64,000 bases of DNA from Porphyromonas pasteri (GCF_014647755.1 NZ_BMPU01000002.1:1-64000), one strand, 5' to 3'. Positions 1 through 9,242 are shown, counted from the first letter of the stretch. Translations and numbers: made by a program. The notes: a model not told the origin generated them from the letters alone.

Positions 1-188
1 TTGCTCCGAAATGATTCTTGCTTCAGATTTATTAGTGTATCTCTACCTAAGTAAAGGTCGTAATTGACGGCTAGGTCTTCATTTCCCTAAACGTTTGTTA
101 CTACACTTCTGTTTGTCAATATCAATTATCTCAAAGATCTCTTAAAGCCAAACCACCCGCGTCACCGCTAGGCCGTTCGTTTCTTTTG
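1..188 (-). other. Probable rRNA operon leader (transcribed leftward, 16S presumably just outside)
   Basis: No open reading frame of useful length starts here on the minus strand, although a -7 promoter box at 195-202 points leftward. The minus strand carries GATCTTTGAGATAATTGA (139 to 122), which resembles the boxA antitermination element found in leaders of Bacteroidetes rRNA operons. I infer that this is the 5' leader of an rrn operon whose 16S gene begins beyond the left edge. The rRNA itself is not visible, so this is inference only. Confidence 0.5.
122..139 (-). promoter_or_regulatory. boxA-like element in the putative rRNA leader
   Basis: Read on the minus strand this is GATCTTTGAGATAATTGA. 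It resembles E. coli boxA (TGCTCTTTAACA) and the GATCTTTGACATA-like sequences ahead of Bacteroidetes 16S genes. It lies about 55 bases downstream of the -7 box at 195-202. Confidence 0.45.
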
Positions 189-194
189 CGAGTG

Positions 195-202
195 CAAAGG
201 TA
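195..202 (-). promoter_or_regulatory. Promoter -7 box TACCTTTG (leftward)
   Basis: The minus strand reads TACCTTTG, a perfect match to TAnnTTTG. It would start transcription near 188 toward the left edge. No coding gene follows, which fits a stable-RNA operon. Confidence 0.55.
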
Positions 203-461
203 GGGAAAAATCACCCAAACTTCCAAATACACACATAAATTCATACGACGACAAGGCGCTTTCCCCACCATTTCGCGCGCGTACATTATATGTACTCACA
301 CTAAGAAGTAGGTGAGGTATTTCTTCCTCCCAATACACCTCACTCCACACCTAAGCGGAGGACGGAGCATACACTGCGAGGTCTTCATCCGCCGATCTCT
401 ACGGATGAGACTGTTGCCGCGAGCCCTGTACTCTATTTAGAGTGCTAAGGTACCGCGTGCC

Positions 462-890
462 CAGCTCCCCGATATGCCACTCCGAAGAGACACACAAGCC
501 CTTCGCCTTATCGCGCGTATACCTCTTTTATCCAGCGGAGGGAAAAGCATCGTTCGCGTGAAGGGAAAAGCGCCTTTACGTAGTGCTTTTCCTCTGTCTA
601 TGTCCGTAGTCTTAAAGACCAGGCACGTAAATCCAAATATCCACGTACGTAGATATTAGAGCCACGTACGTAATCCAAACTTATTTGCCACTCGTCCGCA
701 ACTTTTATCCCTACGTGGAGCAACAACCTAATAGAGGTCACTTCTCAAAGCTATATAGGAATCCAAGCAAAGCTATATAGCTTTCTTCGCCATCCTATAT
801 AGGTCGTCATCGCGACCTATATAGCTTCGTCGTCGGACCAATATAGGTCAACCCGACGACCTATATAGGTTCACACCGCCCCCTCATAGC
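462..890 (+). repeat. Intergenic repeat element, copy E1 (phased palindromes)
   Basis: First of four full copies (others near 3832, 16583 and 62116). It begins AGCTCCCCGATAT and has a conserved body with CACGTA/TACGTA-core sites centred at about 605, 626, 648 and 669 (spacing 21, 22, 21). After 63 bases follow seven TATATA-type sites centred at about 732, 754, 776, 798, 820, 842 and 864. Sites from 798 onward have GACC or GGTC arms. The copy ends in CCCCCTCATAG. A 61-codon reading frame at 474-659 is broken or shifted in the other copies and is not called. No transposase or clear terminal inverted repeat was seen. Confidence 0.85.
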
Positions 891-1062
891 AGATGCACCC
901 ACCTTTCGGAGGTCTCCGCACACCCTCTTCTCCACGAAAAGTCCCCACAGAGAAGCAAATACCTATCGGTAGGTATTGCACTGTCAGCCAAAAAGTCGTA
1001 ACATTGCAGTACCATTTGACAACGCAAGTTGCCCGCTGTTCCTAACCGAAAAACAAAGAGTC

Positions 1063-2511
1063 ATGAGACAGAAGACCCAACCACAGCAGCTACACACGGA
1101 CTACCCATCCGAATGTACCACCATCATCGTCGGACGCCAGCACACCTCCGACGGCTCTATGATCGTCGCACGTAGCGAGGACTGGAACGCCGTCCTGGCG
1201 AAGAACCTTGAGATCTACGAAGACACCGACCATGGTCCCGAGCGCTTCGTTGCTCTCGACAGCCCCTTCCGCTGCGACCTCCCCAAGCGCGCCCTTGGCT
1301 ACTCCGCCCTTGCCCCCTACCACCTCCACGGTCACTGGGGAAGTGCTGGCTTCAACAGCGTCGGCGTCGGCATGAGTGCTACCGAAAGTATCTTCAGTAG
1401 CGACCGCGCCCTCGAAGCCGACCCCCTCGTACCCGACGGCGTCGCTGAGAACTCCGTCTTCAACATCGTCCTGCCCTACATCCACTCCGCTCGCGAAGGT
1501 GTCGAACGCCTCGGCTCGCTCATCGAGATGCACGGGGTGGCCGAAGGCTTCGGCGTCGGCTTCGTCGACAGCCACGAGATCTGGTACCTTGAGACCGCCT
1601 CGGGACACCGCTGGCTCGCCACCCGCATCCCCGAAGATCAGTACTTCGTCACGGGGAACCAGAGCCGCTTCCGAAAGTACGACCCCAAGGATCACGCGAA
1701 CTATCTGGCTTCGGACGACCTCATTGAGTTCGCCATCCAGCACGGCTTGTACGATCCCACACGTGGCGAATTTGACTTCCACGAGGCTTATATCCGTGAT
1801 GTCAAGCTCGACACGACCTACAACTATCCCCGCGTATGGGGCCTGCAGGCACAGCTGAGCCCATCGATCAAGAACGACGTGACGAAGAACACCTTCCCCG
1901 TCTTCGCCCAAGCTGCCGAGCCCATCTCCATCAGCCGCCTCAGACAGCTCTTCCGCTTCCACTACGACGGTACGGACCACGACCCCTACCTCCATCAGAA
2001 CCCCAAGGAGGTCTACCGCCCCGTCTCCATCTTCCGCACCACACAGACCCACCTCCTACAGGTACGCCCCGAGCTTCCTCAGGCTATCGGCTGCGTCAAC
2101 TATGTGGCGCTTGGGATGGCTGACCTCAGCGTCTTCCTCCCCCTCTACGAAGGCATCCGCTCCTACCCCAAGGCTTACACGAAGGGGACGAACGAGTCTT
2201 CACACGAGTCCGCCTACTGGAAGTTCCGCAAGGTCCAGGCGCTCGGTATGGTCGACTACAACCGCTATGCCCCCATCATCAAGAAGGTCTACGCCGACTT
2301 CGAAGCTGAGACCGACCAGCGTCAGCGCGAGATGGAAGAGCAGTATCTGGCTATCTACCAGACGCAGCCCTTGCACGCACGCGACCTCCTGCAAGCCTTC
2401 TCCGACCACGTCCTTCGCTCAGCCCTCGAGGTCACCGACCAGCTCATCGAGACGCTCTTCACGCACCTGACGATCGACATCCAGGCCGAATACGAGTTCC
2501 ACGGCGCTTAG
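1063..2511 (+). CDS. C69-family dipeptidase (PepD-like Ntn hydrolase)
   Basis: The 482-residue product looks like a peptidase family C69 dipeptidase, an Ntn hydrolase that cuts small peptides. Cys18 in SECTTI would become the N-terminal nucleophile after removal of a 17-residue propeptide, and ARSEDWN follows as in the family. The reading frame opens upstream at a TTG (976), but the ATG at 1063 gives the usual short propeptide and is preferred. No signal peptide is evident from this start, so location is uncertain. The gene stands alone, with repeat E1 upstream and a strong convergent terminator downstream. Substrate specificity cannot be read from sequence. Confidence 0.85.
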   Translation: MRQKTQPQQLHTDYPSECTTIIVGRQHTSDGSMIVARSEDWNAVLAKNLEIYEDTDHGPERFVALDSPFRCDLPKRALGYSALAPYHLHGHWGSAGFNSVGVGMSATESIFSSDRALEADPLVPDGVAENSVFNIVLPYIHSAREGVERLGSLIEMHGVAEGFGVGFVDSHEIWYLETASGHRWLATRIPEDQYFVTGNQSRFRKYDPKDHANYLASDDLIEFAIQHGLYDPTRGEFDFHEAYIRDVKLDTTYNYPRVWGLQAQLSPSIKNDVTKNTFPVFAQAAEPISISRLRQLFRFHYDGTDHDPYLHQNPKEVYRPVSIFRTTQTHLLQVRPELPQAIGCVNYVALGMADLSVFLPLYEGIRSYPKAYTKGTNESSHESAYWKFRKVQALGMVDYNRYAPIIKKVYADFEAETDQRQREMEEQYLAIYQTQPLHARDLLQAFSDHVLRSALEVTDQLIETLFTHLTIDIQAEYEFHGA

Positions 2512-2532
2512 TAGCTGAGGCACGATAAGCAA

Positions 2533-2571
2533 ATGAGCCGCCCTCTGCCAGCAGTGCAGAGGGCGGCTCAT
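2533..2571. terminator. Bidirectional terminator between dipeptidase and bioG-like gene
   Basis: A perfect 16-base stem (2533-2548 with 2556-2571) and 7-base loop lie between two converging genes, so it can serve both strands. Confidence 0.85.
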
Positions 2572-2597
2572 ACCGTTTGTGGGGTAAGGGAATTGGG

Positions 2598-3281
2598 CTA
2601 CCAGAGCTCCTCCCAGCGGCGGAAGTGGCCGAGGAGGTAGTGCGGCGTCTTGGGGAGGTGCGTGAAAGGCACGCCCTGGATGCGCCAGTAGTTCTCTTGG
2701 TTCGTCGGGGGGACGACGCGGTCATCTTCGCCGATGAAGGCTTTGCTCCACAGGCCGAAGGCTGCAGGCTTAGGCAGTGGGCGGGGCTGATCGCGATCGA
2801 CGGTGAAGGGGCGGATGAACTCATCATAGAGCGCCTCCGTAGAGCGCTGGCGCACCTCCTCATAGAGGTGGCGGTAGGTCTTACCACCGAGCATGTGTCG
2901 GTCGAAGCGCTCACGATTCTCCTCCGTCAGCCCCTCAAGGGTCTTGTGGAAGAAAGCTTCGGGGATACCCACGGCATCATCGACTTGGTAGCCCGTACCA
3001 GCAAGCGCCGTACCCGAGACGACACGACTGCGGAGCTCTTCGTGCTTAGCGAAGAAGCGATCGGCTGCCCAGATACCCATCGACCAAGCGACGAGGCGAA
3101 TCTCCCGATAGGGCGAGAAGTCGAAGTCAAGCGCATCGGTGCGGTAGTCCCAGAGAAGCAGGAGATCCTGCCCCTCGGGGAGGCCGAGGTGCTCTACGGC
3201 AATGGGGCTGAGTGCCCAGCCATTGAAGTAGAGGACAAGGCGATCGGTAGGCGCTGAGGCGGGGCGGAAGAGCTGCTCCAT
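2598..3281 (-). CDS. bioG: BioG-like (DUF452) pimeloyl-ACP methyl ester esterase
   Basis: The 227-residue alpha/beta hydrolase matches the DUF452/BioG family, which removes the methyl ester from pimeloyl-ACP to release the biotin precursor. The nucleophile elbow is AWSMGIW with Ser67. A late GEDDRVVPP segment and the C-terminal PHYLLGHF (His214) can supply the acid and base. It is cytoplasmic, with no signal peptide. It lies 3 bases after the stop of the DUF695 gene on the same strand and is probably cotranscribed. No other biotin genes are in the window, so the pathway assignment rests on the family alone. Confidence 0.75.
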   Translation of the reverse strand: MEQLFRPASAPTDRLVLYFNGWALSPIAVEHLGLPEGQDLLLLWDYRTDALDFDFSPYREIRLVAWSMGIWAADRFFAKHEELRSRVVSGTALAGTGYQVDDAVGIPEAFFHKTLEGLTEENRERFDRHMLGGKTYRHLYEEVRQRSTEALYDEFIRPFTVDRDQPRPLPKPAAFGLWSKAFIGEDDRVVPPTNQENYWRIQGVPFTHLPKTPHYLLGHFRRWEELW

Positions 3282-3284
3282 CGC

Positions 3285-3728
3285 TTAGTCTTCGTCTGAG
3301 TCGTCGGTCTCGAGCGCCAGCATCTCGTGGTAGTCGCTCCAGTCGGGGTCCTCTTCGCAGTGGATCTCAAGCGGAAGCGTAGGATAAGGCGCGAGGCATT
3401 CATTCAGACGCTCGCCGAAGGAAGGGAGGTGGCGTGTGTAGAAGGTCCAGTCCTTCTGCCCACCGCCGGTATAGTTCCCCGTAAGGATGGCGAGCTTATC
3501 CTTCTCCATGATGCGGCGGAGCTTGGGCTCGATATCCTCGATGAGGCGTGCGGTCTCTTCGTCGGGCATCCCGTCGGGCTCGGCGGTGTAAGGCCATGCG
3601 ATATCCACACGCACACGGAGCTTGCCGCTCTCGAAGAACTGAGTGAGGCCCTTGCGGACGGTCAGGAGGACTATCGCCCCACCCTCGGTATGGCTCACGC
3701 TGGTGAACCAGTCATCGGTAAGTATCAT
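3285..3728 (-). CDS. DUF695-family protein
   Basis: The 147-residue acidic protein begins MILTDDWFTSV and resembles DUF695, a family of unknown biochemical role. It has no signal peptide and ends in a run of acidic residues (DDSDED). The reading frame continues upstream to 3797, but a -7 box TACCTTTG at 3753-3760 falls inside that extension, so the ATG at 3728 is the likely start. It is the first gene of a two-gene unit with the BioG-like esterase, from which it is separated by 3 bases. Function is not known. Confidence 0.7.
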   Translation of the reverse strand: MILTDDWFTSVSHTEGGAIVLLTVRKGLTQFFESGKLRVRVDIAWPYTAEPDGMPDEETARLIEDIEPKLRRIMEKDKLAILTGNYTGGGQKDWTFYTRHLPSFGERLNECLAPYPTLPLEIHCEEDPDWSDYHEMLALETDDSDED

Positions 3729-3752
3729 ATATATGTAAGTCGTTTCTTCCCC

Positions 3753-3760
3753 CAAAGGTA
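3753..3760 (-). promoter_or_regulatory. Promoter -7 box for DUF695-bioG unit
   Basis: The minus strand reads TACCTTTG. The expected start is about 20 bases ahead of the ATG at 3728 and rules out the longer reading frame. Confidence 0.65.
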
Positions 3761-3831
3761 CGCAATCTCCGTCCCTTAGCCTCCCCAGCACCATCACTCC
3801 ACGACGCCCCCTCTCTTCACCACCTAAGCCC

Positions 3832-4215
3832 CTCCCCGATATGCCTCTCCGAAGTGATACGCAAGCCCTTCACCCTATCGCAAGTATTCCTCTTATCCAG
3901 CGAAGGAAAAAGCATCGTTCTCGTGAAGAAAAAGCACCTTCCCGTAGTGGTTTTCCCTTATCTATGTACGTAGTCTTAAAGACCAGGCACGCAAATCCAA
4001 ATATCCACGTACGGAGATTTATCGTCCACGCACGTAGTCCAAACTTATCTACCACTCGTCCGGAACTTTTATCCCTGCGCGGAGCAACAACCTCATATAG
4101 ATCACTTCACAAAAGCTATATAGGAATCAAGAGAAAGCTATATAGCTTCGCACCGAAAGCTATATAGGAATCAGGCCAAAGATATATAGCTTTCTTCGCC
4201 ATACTATATAGCTCT
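3832..4215 (+). repeat. Intergenic repeat element, copy E2 (phased palindromes)
   Basis: Second full copy, between divergent genes. CACGTA-type sites are centred at about 3969, 3990, 4012 and 4033 (21, 22, 21). A 63-base gap leads to six TATATA-core sites at about 4096, 4119, 4141, 4163, 4185 and 4207. It lacks the GACC/GGTC-armed sites seen at the end of E1. The rest of 3729-4391 holds nothing else I recognise beyond the promoter at 3753. Confidence 0.85.
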
Positions 4216-4391
4216 ACACGACGCAGCTATTCCACGCCCATTATTTTGTACATTCGTAGCGGAATACCACATCGGTATATGCTGCTGGGAGTGGTATAAT
4301 CTTCATCCAACGGGTTTGATACTATGGAGAGCGAGCACGAACTTCATCACCTTCTTAGATAGCCCAACTGACATTAAATTTTCTTCCTCTC

Positions 4392-4991
4392 ATGCATCGA
4401 ACAGTGAAGCGAATACTCTGTGGCATTGGGGTAGCACTTGCCATCCTCGTCATCGCAGCAGGCGGCCTCTATCTCACGGGGTACCTCCAAGTCTACGGGC
4501 TCACATCAGGCTACCAGTACTTAGACCGCGAAGAGCGGGCAAGGATCGTCTTCTCAAGGAATAAGCTTCGTAACCTCGACAGAACCCTCGATAGGGTACA
4601 TCGAGAGGGGAAGATCCTCTGCGTCAATGGCGCCGAACTCCGAGCTGCACTCGCCTCCAAGCCCAAGGCCTTGGTCTACATCTTTACCGACGGCTGCACC
4701 TCAAGCGCGTGTCTTCCCCTGAGTACCATAGGGGCGTATGCGCATAAGATCGGTGCAGAGCCCTACTATGTAGCTATTGACCTCACGCCTGGACTTCTGA
4801 AGCGCACCGAGCCTATCCTAAGTATCGACTACACGCACTACGGGACGAAGTGGCACGACAGCTTCTACGAAGCCTTCGTCAAGGATCTCACGGGGCGCTC
4901 AACCGACGAGGAGCACTTCAACTTAGTTCTCTTCGAGAAGGGGCGCATAGTGAGCATCTTCACTACGGAGAAGCTACTCCAGCAGCCATAG
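4392..4991 (+). CDS. Membrane-anchored protein of unknown function
   Basis: The 199-residue protein has a basic N-terminus and one hydrophobic segment at about residues 8-31, then a soluble part that probably faces the periplasm. The soluble part contains LVYIFTDGCTSSACLPLS, which resembles the beta-strand and active-site loop of a thioredoxin-like fold. The two cysteines are separated by SSA rather than the usual two residues, so redox activity is doubtful. I do not recognise a named family. It is a single gene with repeat E2 upstream and a 12-base-pair terminator stem downstream. Confidence 0.6.
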   Translation: MHRTVKRILCGIGVALAILVIAAGGLYLTGYLQVYGLTSGYQYLDREERARIVFSRNKLRNLDRTLDRVHREGKILCVNGAELRAALASKPKALVYIFTDGCTSSACLPLSTIGAYAHKIGAEPYYVAIDLTPGLLKRTEPILSIDYTHYGTKWHDSFYEAFVKDLTGRSTDEEHFNLVLFEKGRIVSIFTTEKLLQQP

Positions 4992-5039
4992 CTCACTGCC
5001 GCTATAAGGGCAGTAAGAGTAGCTTCAACAAAGGAGCTA

Positions 5040-5071
5040 TCGCGGGGTACCTCAATAGGGGTACCCCGCGA
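5040..5071 (+). terminator. Terminator after the anchored protein
   Basis: A 12-base stem (5040-5051 with 5060-5071) with an 8-base loop lies about 50 bases past the stop codon at 4991. Confidence 0.7.
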
Positions 5072-5217
5072 CGCTTCTATGGGGATGAGGGACGATCCTT
5101 ACCCCACATAGAGCGCCCTAATGGCGCTGGCAGAGGGAAGGCACCGCGAAGGACTTTTAGAAATACGGGGCTTTTTCGGGATAATATTTTAGGATGGGGC
5201 GTAGACTTATTAAGATA

Positions 5218-5240
5218 TTGGGGGAAAAGCTATATATTTG
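5218..5240 (+). promoter_or_regulatory. Promoter of the DEAD-box helicase gene
   Basis: The -7 box is TATATTTG (5233-5240). A TTG trinucleotide sits exactly 12 bases upstream (5218-5220), a spacing that recurs at four other promoters here. Confidence 0.65.
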
Positions 5241-5265
5241 CCTCTAACTCAACATAGCAGCATCA

Positions 5266-6648
5266 ATGTATTTCGACGAACTAGATCTTGAGGACGAAGT
5301 GCTGGATGGGCTCGAAGCGATGAACTTCTTCGAGACCACACCCGTACAAGAGGCCACCATCCCCCTTCTCCTCGAACGCCGCGACATGATCGCTTGTGCC
5401 CAGACAGGCACAGGTAAGACGGCGGCCTATCTCCTACCCATCATCAACCGACTGAGCCGTGGCGAGGGCGACCCTAAGAAGGTCAACGCCGTCATCATGG
5501 CTCCGACCCGTGAGCTCGCCATCCAGATCGAGCAGCAGGTCGAGGGCTTTGCCTACTTCCTCCCCGTCTCCTCAGTAGCTATCTACGGCGGTACGGACGG
5601 GATCGCCTGGGAGCAGCAGCGCCGTGGTATGGCTCTCGGGGCAGAGATCGTCATCGCCACGCCAGGGCGTCTCCTGGCCCTGATGAACCTCCAGCAGGCA
5701 GACCTCTCGGGAGTGACGTACTTCGTGCTCGACGAGGCTGACCGCATGCTCGATATGGGCTTCCAGGAGGACATCATGCAGATCAATAATGCGCTGCCGA
5801 AGGACTGCCAGCGCGTGATGTTCTCGGCGACGATGCCACCGAAGATCAAGAAGTTCGCCCGCACGATCCTGCACAATCCTGCCGAGGTCGAGCTGGCTAT
5901 CTCCCGCCCACCCGAGAGCATCGTGCAGTCCGCCTATGTCTGCTATGAGCGCCAGAAGCTGCCCATCCTGACGCAGCTCTTCCGCGAAACACCCCCTACA
6001 CGCACGATCATCTTCTCCAGCTCCAAGCTCAAGGTCAAGGAGCTCGCAGCCACGCTCTCCCGCCTGGACATCCGCGTCGAGCAGATGCACTCCGACCTGA
6101 CGCAGGAGAAGCGCGAAGAGGTCATGAAGAACTTTAAGTCGGGCAATATCGATCTGCTCGTCGCCACCGACGTCGTGGCGCGCGGTATCGATATCGATAA
6201 CATCCGCATGGTGATCAACTACGACATCCCCCACGACCCCGAGGACTATGTACACCGCATCGGTCGTACTGCCCGTGGTGGCAACGATGAGGGGCTGGCG
6301 ATCACCTTCGTCAGCGAGAAGGAACAGCCTGGCTTCGGACGCATTGAAGAGTTCCTCGAAAAGGAAATCTATAAGATCCCAGTAGATGAGGCCTTCGGCC
6401 CCACACCTGCCTACGACCCCAGCCGTCGCCCCGAGCGCGGTGGCCGCGGTGGCTCTTCTCCCCGTGGGGGGCAAGGCAACAAGGGCGGAGGTCGCGGACG
6501 TGGCCGCAGCTCCCAGCAGGGCCAGCGCCCCGAAGGTAAGACCGACACCCCCAAGGGCGAAGGCGCAGCTCAGGGTGCACACAAGAAGAAGCGCCCCAAC
6601 AACCGCCGCAAGTCTCAGGGATCTACGCCACCTAAAGGCGAAGCCTAA
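5266..6648 (+). CDS. DEAD-box ATP-dependent RNA helicase
   Basis: The 460-residue protein has the full set of DEAD-box motifs: AQTGTGKT (about 45-52), PTRELA, DEAD (about 156), SAT and HRIGRTARG (from about 330). It unwinds RNA duplexes using ATP, probably in ribosome assembly or RNA turnover in the cytoplasm. The last 80 residues are rich in Arg, Gly and Lys (RGG-type), typical of an RNA-binding tail in RhlE-like helicases. The ATG at 5266 lies 25 bases after a -7 box. The ROK regulator gene starts 27 bases after its stop and may be cotranscribed. Confidence 0.93.
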   Translation: MYFDELDLEDEVLDGLEAMNFFETTPVQEATIPLLLERRDMIACAQTGTGKTAAYLLPIINRLSRGEGDPKKVNAVIMAPTRELAIQIEQQVEGFAYFLPVSSVAIYGGTDGIAWEQQRRGMALGAEIVIATPGRLLALMNLQQADLSGVTYFVLDEADRMLDMGFQEDIMQINNALPKDCQRVMFSATMPPKIKKFARTILHNPAEVELAISRPPESIVQSAYVCYERQKLPILTQLFRETPPTRTIIFSSSKLKVKELAATLSRLDIRVEQMHSDLTQEKREEVMKNFKSGNIDLLVATDVVARGIDIDNIRMVINYDIPHDPEDYVHRIGRTARGGNDEGLAITFVSEKEQPGFGRIEEFLEKEIYKIPVDEAFGPTPAYDPSRRPERGGRGGSSPRGGQGNKGGGRGRGRSSQQGQRPEGKTDTPKGEGAAQGAHKKKRPNNRRKSQGSTPPKGEA

Positions 6649-6675
6649 ATAGCTCACCTCAGTACCAGACTCCAC

Positions 6676-7899
6676 ATGACACCCAAACTACTTGACGACC
6701 TCAGCCAGGAGACAAAGAAGGGGCTGCACAAGCTCCGTGTGATCAATTACCTGCTGCGCAACAAGACGGCCACGATGACGGACATAGCCAAGGAGCTATA
6801 CGTCAGCGTCCCCACAGCTTCTAAGATCCTCCAAGACCTCCAAGACGGAGGCTGCATCCAGAGCCAAGGTAAGCTGGAGATCGGCGTCGGGCGCTTCCCC
6901 CTACTCTTCGGGCTCAACCCCGACGGGGGCTACTTCATCGGCGTAGACATCAAGCGCTCAGGTATGCACATCGGCCTGATCAACCTGCAGAGCGAGCTGA
7001 TATGCGCTGACTATGACCTGCCCTACACGCTCGAGAACACCCCCGAGGCCCTCGAGACGATCTGCCGTGAGATCCGTGGCTTCATCACACGCCACGGCAT
7101 CCAGCCCAAGGAGATCCTGAACATCAACGTCAACCTCCCTGGGCGCATCAACCCCGTCACGGGGCACAGCTATAGCCTCTTCAACTTCTTCGGCGACCGT
7201 CCGCTCTCCGAGATCCTCAGTAGCAAGCTCGCCCTGCGCGTCTCGATCGACAACGACACGCGCGGTATGGCCTTCGGGGAATTCACTGCGGGCTGCACCA
7301 AGGATATGGAGGTCAACTCCGTCCTCTACGTGAATATCAGCTGGGGTCTCGGTCTCGGTATCATCCAGGACAAGCAGATCTACTTCGGTAAGTCGGGCTT
7401 CTCTGGAGAATTCGGCCATATCTCCGTCTTCGACAACCAGATCCTCTGCCACTGCGGTAAGAAGGGTTGTCTCGAGACCGAGGTCAGCGGTCAGGCTATG
7501 TGCCGTAAGATCCAGGAGCGCATCCGCGCTGGTGAGAGCTCCGTCCTCTCGTCCATCGTCCACTCGGGCCGTGAGCTTCGCATGTCTGACCTCATCAGCG
7601 CCTGCGCTCAGGAGGATATGCTCTGCCTGCAGGTCCTCAGCGAGCTGGGCCGTGAGCTCGGTAAGCAGGTAGCGAACCTCATCAACGTCTTCAACCCCGA
7701 GCTCGTCATCATCGGAGGTAGCCTTGCTGATGCCTCCGGCTACCTCACCCAGCAGGTCGAGGCCTCGGTACGTATCTATTCGATGAGCGTCGTGACGCGC
7801 GATACGCAGATCCGCACGGCTACGCTCGGCGACCGCGCAGGGCTCATCGGTGCCTGTATGCTCGCTCGCTCACGCCGCTTCGCAGAGCCCTCGAAGTAA
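6676..7899 (+). CDS. ROK-family transcriptional regulator
   Basis: The 407-residue protein combines an N-terminal winged-helix region (about residues 15-75, MTDIAKELYVSVPTASKIL) with a ROK sugar-kinase-like domain. The ROK zinc-binding motif CHCGKKGC is at about residues 258-265. Such proteins (NagC, XylR type) repress sugar genes and respond to a sugar or sugar phosphate. The target is not shown: its neighbour is an RNA helicase, and nagB lies 18 kb away. A 23-base-pair terminator follows. It could also phosphorylate a sugar, but the DNA-binding domain favours a regulator. Confidence 0.88.
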   Translation: MTPKLLDDLSQETKKGLHKLRVINYLLRNKTATMTDIAKELYVSVPTASKILQDLQDGGCIQSQGKLEIGVGRFPLLFGLNPDGGYFIGVDIKRSGMHIGLINLQSELICADYDLPYTLENTPEALETICREIRGFITRHGIQPKEILNINVNLPGRINPVTGHSYSLFNFFGDRPLSEILSSKLALRVSIDNDTRGMAFGEFTAGCTKDMEVNSVLYVNISWGLGLGIIQDKQIYFGKSGFSGEFGHISVFDNQILCHCGKKGCLETEVSGQAMCRKIQERIRAGESSVLSSIVHSGRELRMSDLISACAQEDMLCLQVLSELGRELGKQVANLINVFNPELVIIGGSLADASGYLTQQVEASVRIYSMSVVTRDTQIRTATLGDRAGLIGACMLARSRRFAEPSK

Positions 7900-7926
7900 A
7901 AGCCGCTCGCACACATACACTACTAC

Positions 7927-7977
7927 AAAAGCGCTCGCCCCAGCGATCCATACGGGATCGCTGGGGCGAGCGCTTTT
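7927..7977. terminator. Bidirectional terminator between ROK gene and folE
   Basis: A perfect 23-base stem (7927-7949 with 7955-7977) has a 5-base loop and is flanked by A and T runs that are part of the stem. It separates converging genes. Confidence 0.92.
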
Positions 7978-8020
7978 AGCGTACCTATATTATATAGGAG
8001 ATGCTACAGGGGGCTATACC

Positions 8021-8647
8021 TTAGCGGCGGCTGTGCGTGATGAGCTGCATGAATTCCTCACGCGTCTTAGCTTCGCGGAAGGCACCGGTGAAGTCACTGG
8101 TCGTGGTGAAGGAATTCTGCTTCTCTACGCCACGCATCTGCATGCACATGTGCTGTGCCTCGATGACGACGATGACGCCGAGGGGATTGAGTGCCTCTTG
8201 GATGCAGTCCTTGATCTGCGTCGTCAGACGCTCCTGTACCTGCAGGCGACGAGCGAAGACGTCGACGATGCGGGGGAGCTTTGAGAGGCCCGTGATGTAG
8301 CCGTTGGGGATATACCCGATGTGGACCTTACCGAAGAAGGGCAGCATGTGGTGCTCACAGAGCGAGTAGAAGTCGATATCCTTGACGATGACCATCTGGC
8401 GATACTCCTCACGGAACATCGCCGAGCGGAGGATCTCCTTCGGGTCTTTGTGCGCACCAGAGGTGAGGAAGCGCATAGCCTTAGCGACGCGCTCGGGTGT
8501 CTTCACCAGGCCCTCACGCTCGGGATCTTCGCCCAGCAGGCGGAGGATCTCGTGGTAGTGGTGGCGCAGAGCAGCTTCGGTAGCCTCTTCGCTCTCAGAG
8601 ACGAAGGTGAGTGTCGAGGGATCGGGGAGGCTATTCTTCTGAGGCAT
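8021..8647 (-). CDS. folE: GTP cyclohydrolase I
   Basis: The 208-residue enzyme converts GTP to dihydroneopterin triphosphate, the first step of folate (and possibly preQ0) synthesis. [10 protein letters not shown] and [11 protein letters not shown] carry the zinc-ligand cysteines and histidine, and KTPERVAKA is typical. The frame is open to 8683, but the ATG at 8647 (MPQKNSL) is preferred because it overlaps the end of the SPOR gene by 17 bases, implying translational coupling. A queF gene for queuosine synthesis lies at 32809. A strong terminator follows its stop. Confidence 0.95.
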   Translation of the reverse strand: MPQKNSLPDPSTLTFVSESEEATEAALRHHYHEILRLLGEDPEREGLVKTPERVAKAMRFLTSGAHKDPKEILRSAMFREEYRQMVIVKDIDFYSLCEHHMLPFFGKVHIGYIPNGYITGLSKLPRIVDVFARRLQVQERLTTQIKDCIQEALNPLGVIVVIEAQHMCMQMRGVEKQNSFTTTSDFTGAFREAKTREEFMQLITHSRR

Positions 8648-9167
8648 GGGGTTCGGTGTAGTTGAGGATGCGGACCTTCTCACGGACTACATAGGACTCA
8701 CGGCCCCAAGCGGGCAGAGCGACCATAAGGCGAGCGCGAGCCGAGCGAGCCTCTTCCTGCGAGGTGAAGTTACCGACGGTCAGGCGCCAGAAGGGAGCGC
8801 GGAAGGTGATGTAGCTACTGAGCGTGGGGGCGACGCGGCGAATAGCTTCGGCACGAGCATAAGCCTCGCTCTTAGCATTGGGGAGGTTGCTGTTGAAGAC
8901 CTGGACACGGTAGCCGTAGAGGATGGAGTAGTTGCCATCACGAGCCAGCACCGAGGAGCCACGTGGAGCGGGAGCGCTACCGATGACACCACGGAGGTCG
9001 GGGTCTTGGATGATCGTCACGAAGCCCTCACCGGGATTGATCTGCTCGAGGGCTTCGAGGATATTGCGTGGTCTTAGCTTCTCAGGTGCGGTCTGCGCCG
9101 AGAGAGTCGCGGCGAAGGTGAGGCACGTGACGAGGAGCGCAAGCGTGAGCTGAATGCGTCTGAGCAT
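8631..9167 (-). CDS. Secreted SPOR-domain protein
   Basis: The 178-residue protein has a signal peptide ([20 protein letters not shown], cleavage near SAQ-TA). The C-terminal part contains a SPOR-like segment, with YRVQVFNSN, a run of alanines and charged residues, and [16 protein letters not shown] domains bind denuded peptidoglycan glycans, so a periplasmic cell-wall role is likely. The gene overlaps folE by 17 bases and sits downstream of the tpiA terminator, so folE expression probably depends on it. Confidence 0.8.
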   Translation of the reverse strand: MLRRIQLTLALLVTCLTFAATLSAQTAPEKLRPRNILEALEQINPGEGFVTIIQDPDLRGVIGSAPAPRGSSVLARDGNYSILYGYRVQVFNSNLPNAKSEAYARAEAIRRVAPTLSSYITFRAPFWRLTVGNFTSQEEARSARARLMVALPAWGRESYVVREKVRILNYTEPHASEE

Positions 9168-9209
9168 AGGAGTTTCGCTGAGGGGTTGGGGAGCGTGTGA
9201 GGAAAGGAG

Positions 9210-9242
9210 TTAGCCACCCCCTCGCAGGGAAGGGGTGGCTAA
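9210..9242 (-). terminator. Terminator after tpiA
   Basis: An 11-base stem (9210-9220 with 9232-9242) with an 11-base loop lies 15 bases past the tpiA stop. It lacks a long T run, so read-through into the SPOR-folE pair is possible. Confidence 0.65.

Noticed and set aside
474-659. 61-codon reading frame inside repeat E1
   Set aside because: The equivalent stretch in the other copies has shifted frames or stops, so it is a shadow of the repeat.
976-1062. Upstream extension of the dipeptidase from a TTG
   Set aside because: The ATG at 1063 gives the propeptide length expected before the nucleophile Cys, and TTG starts are rare.
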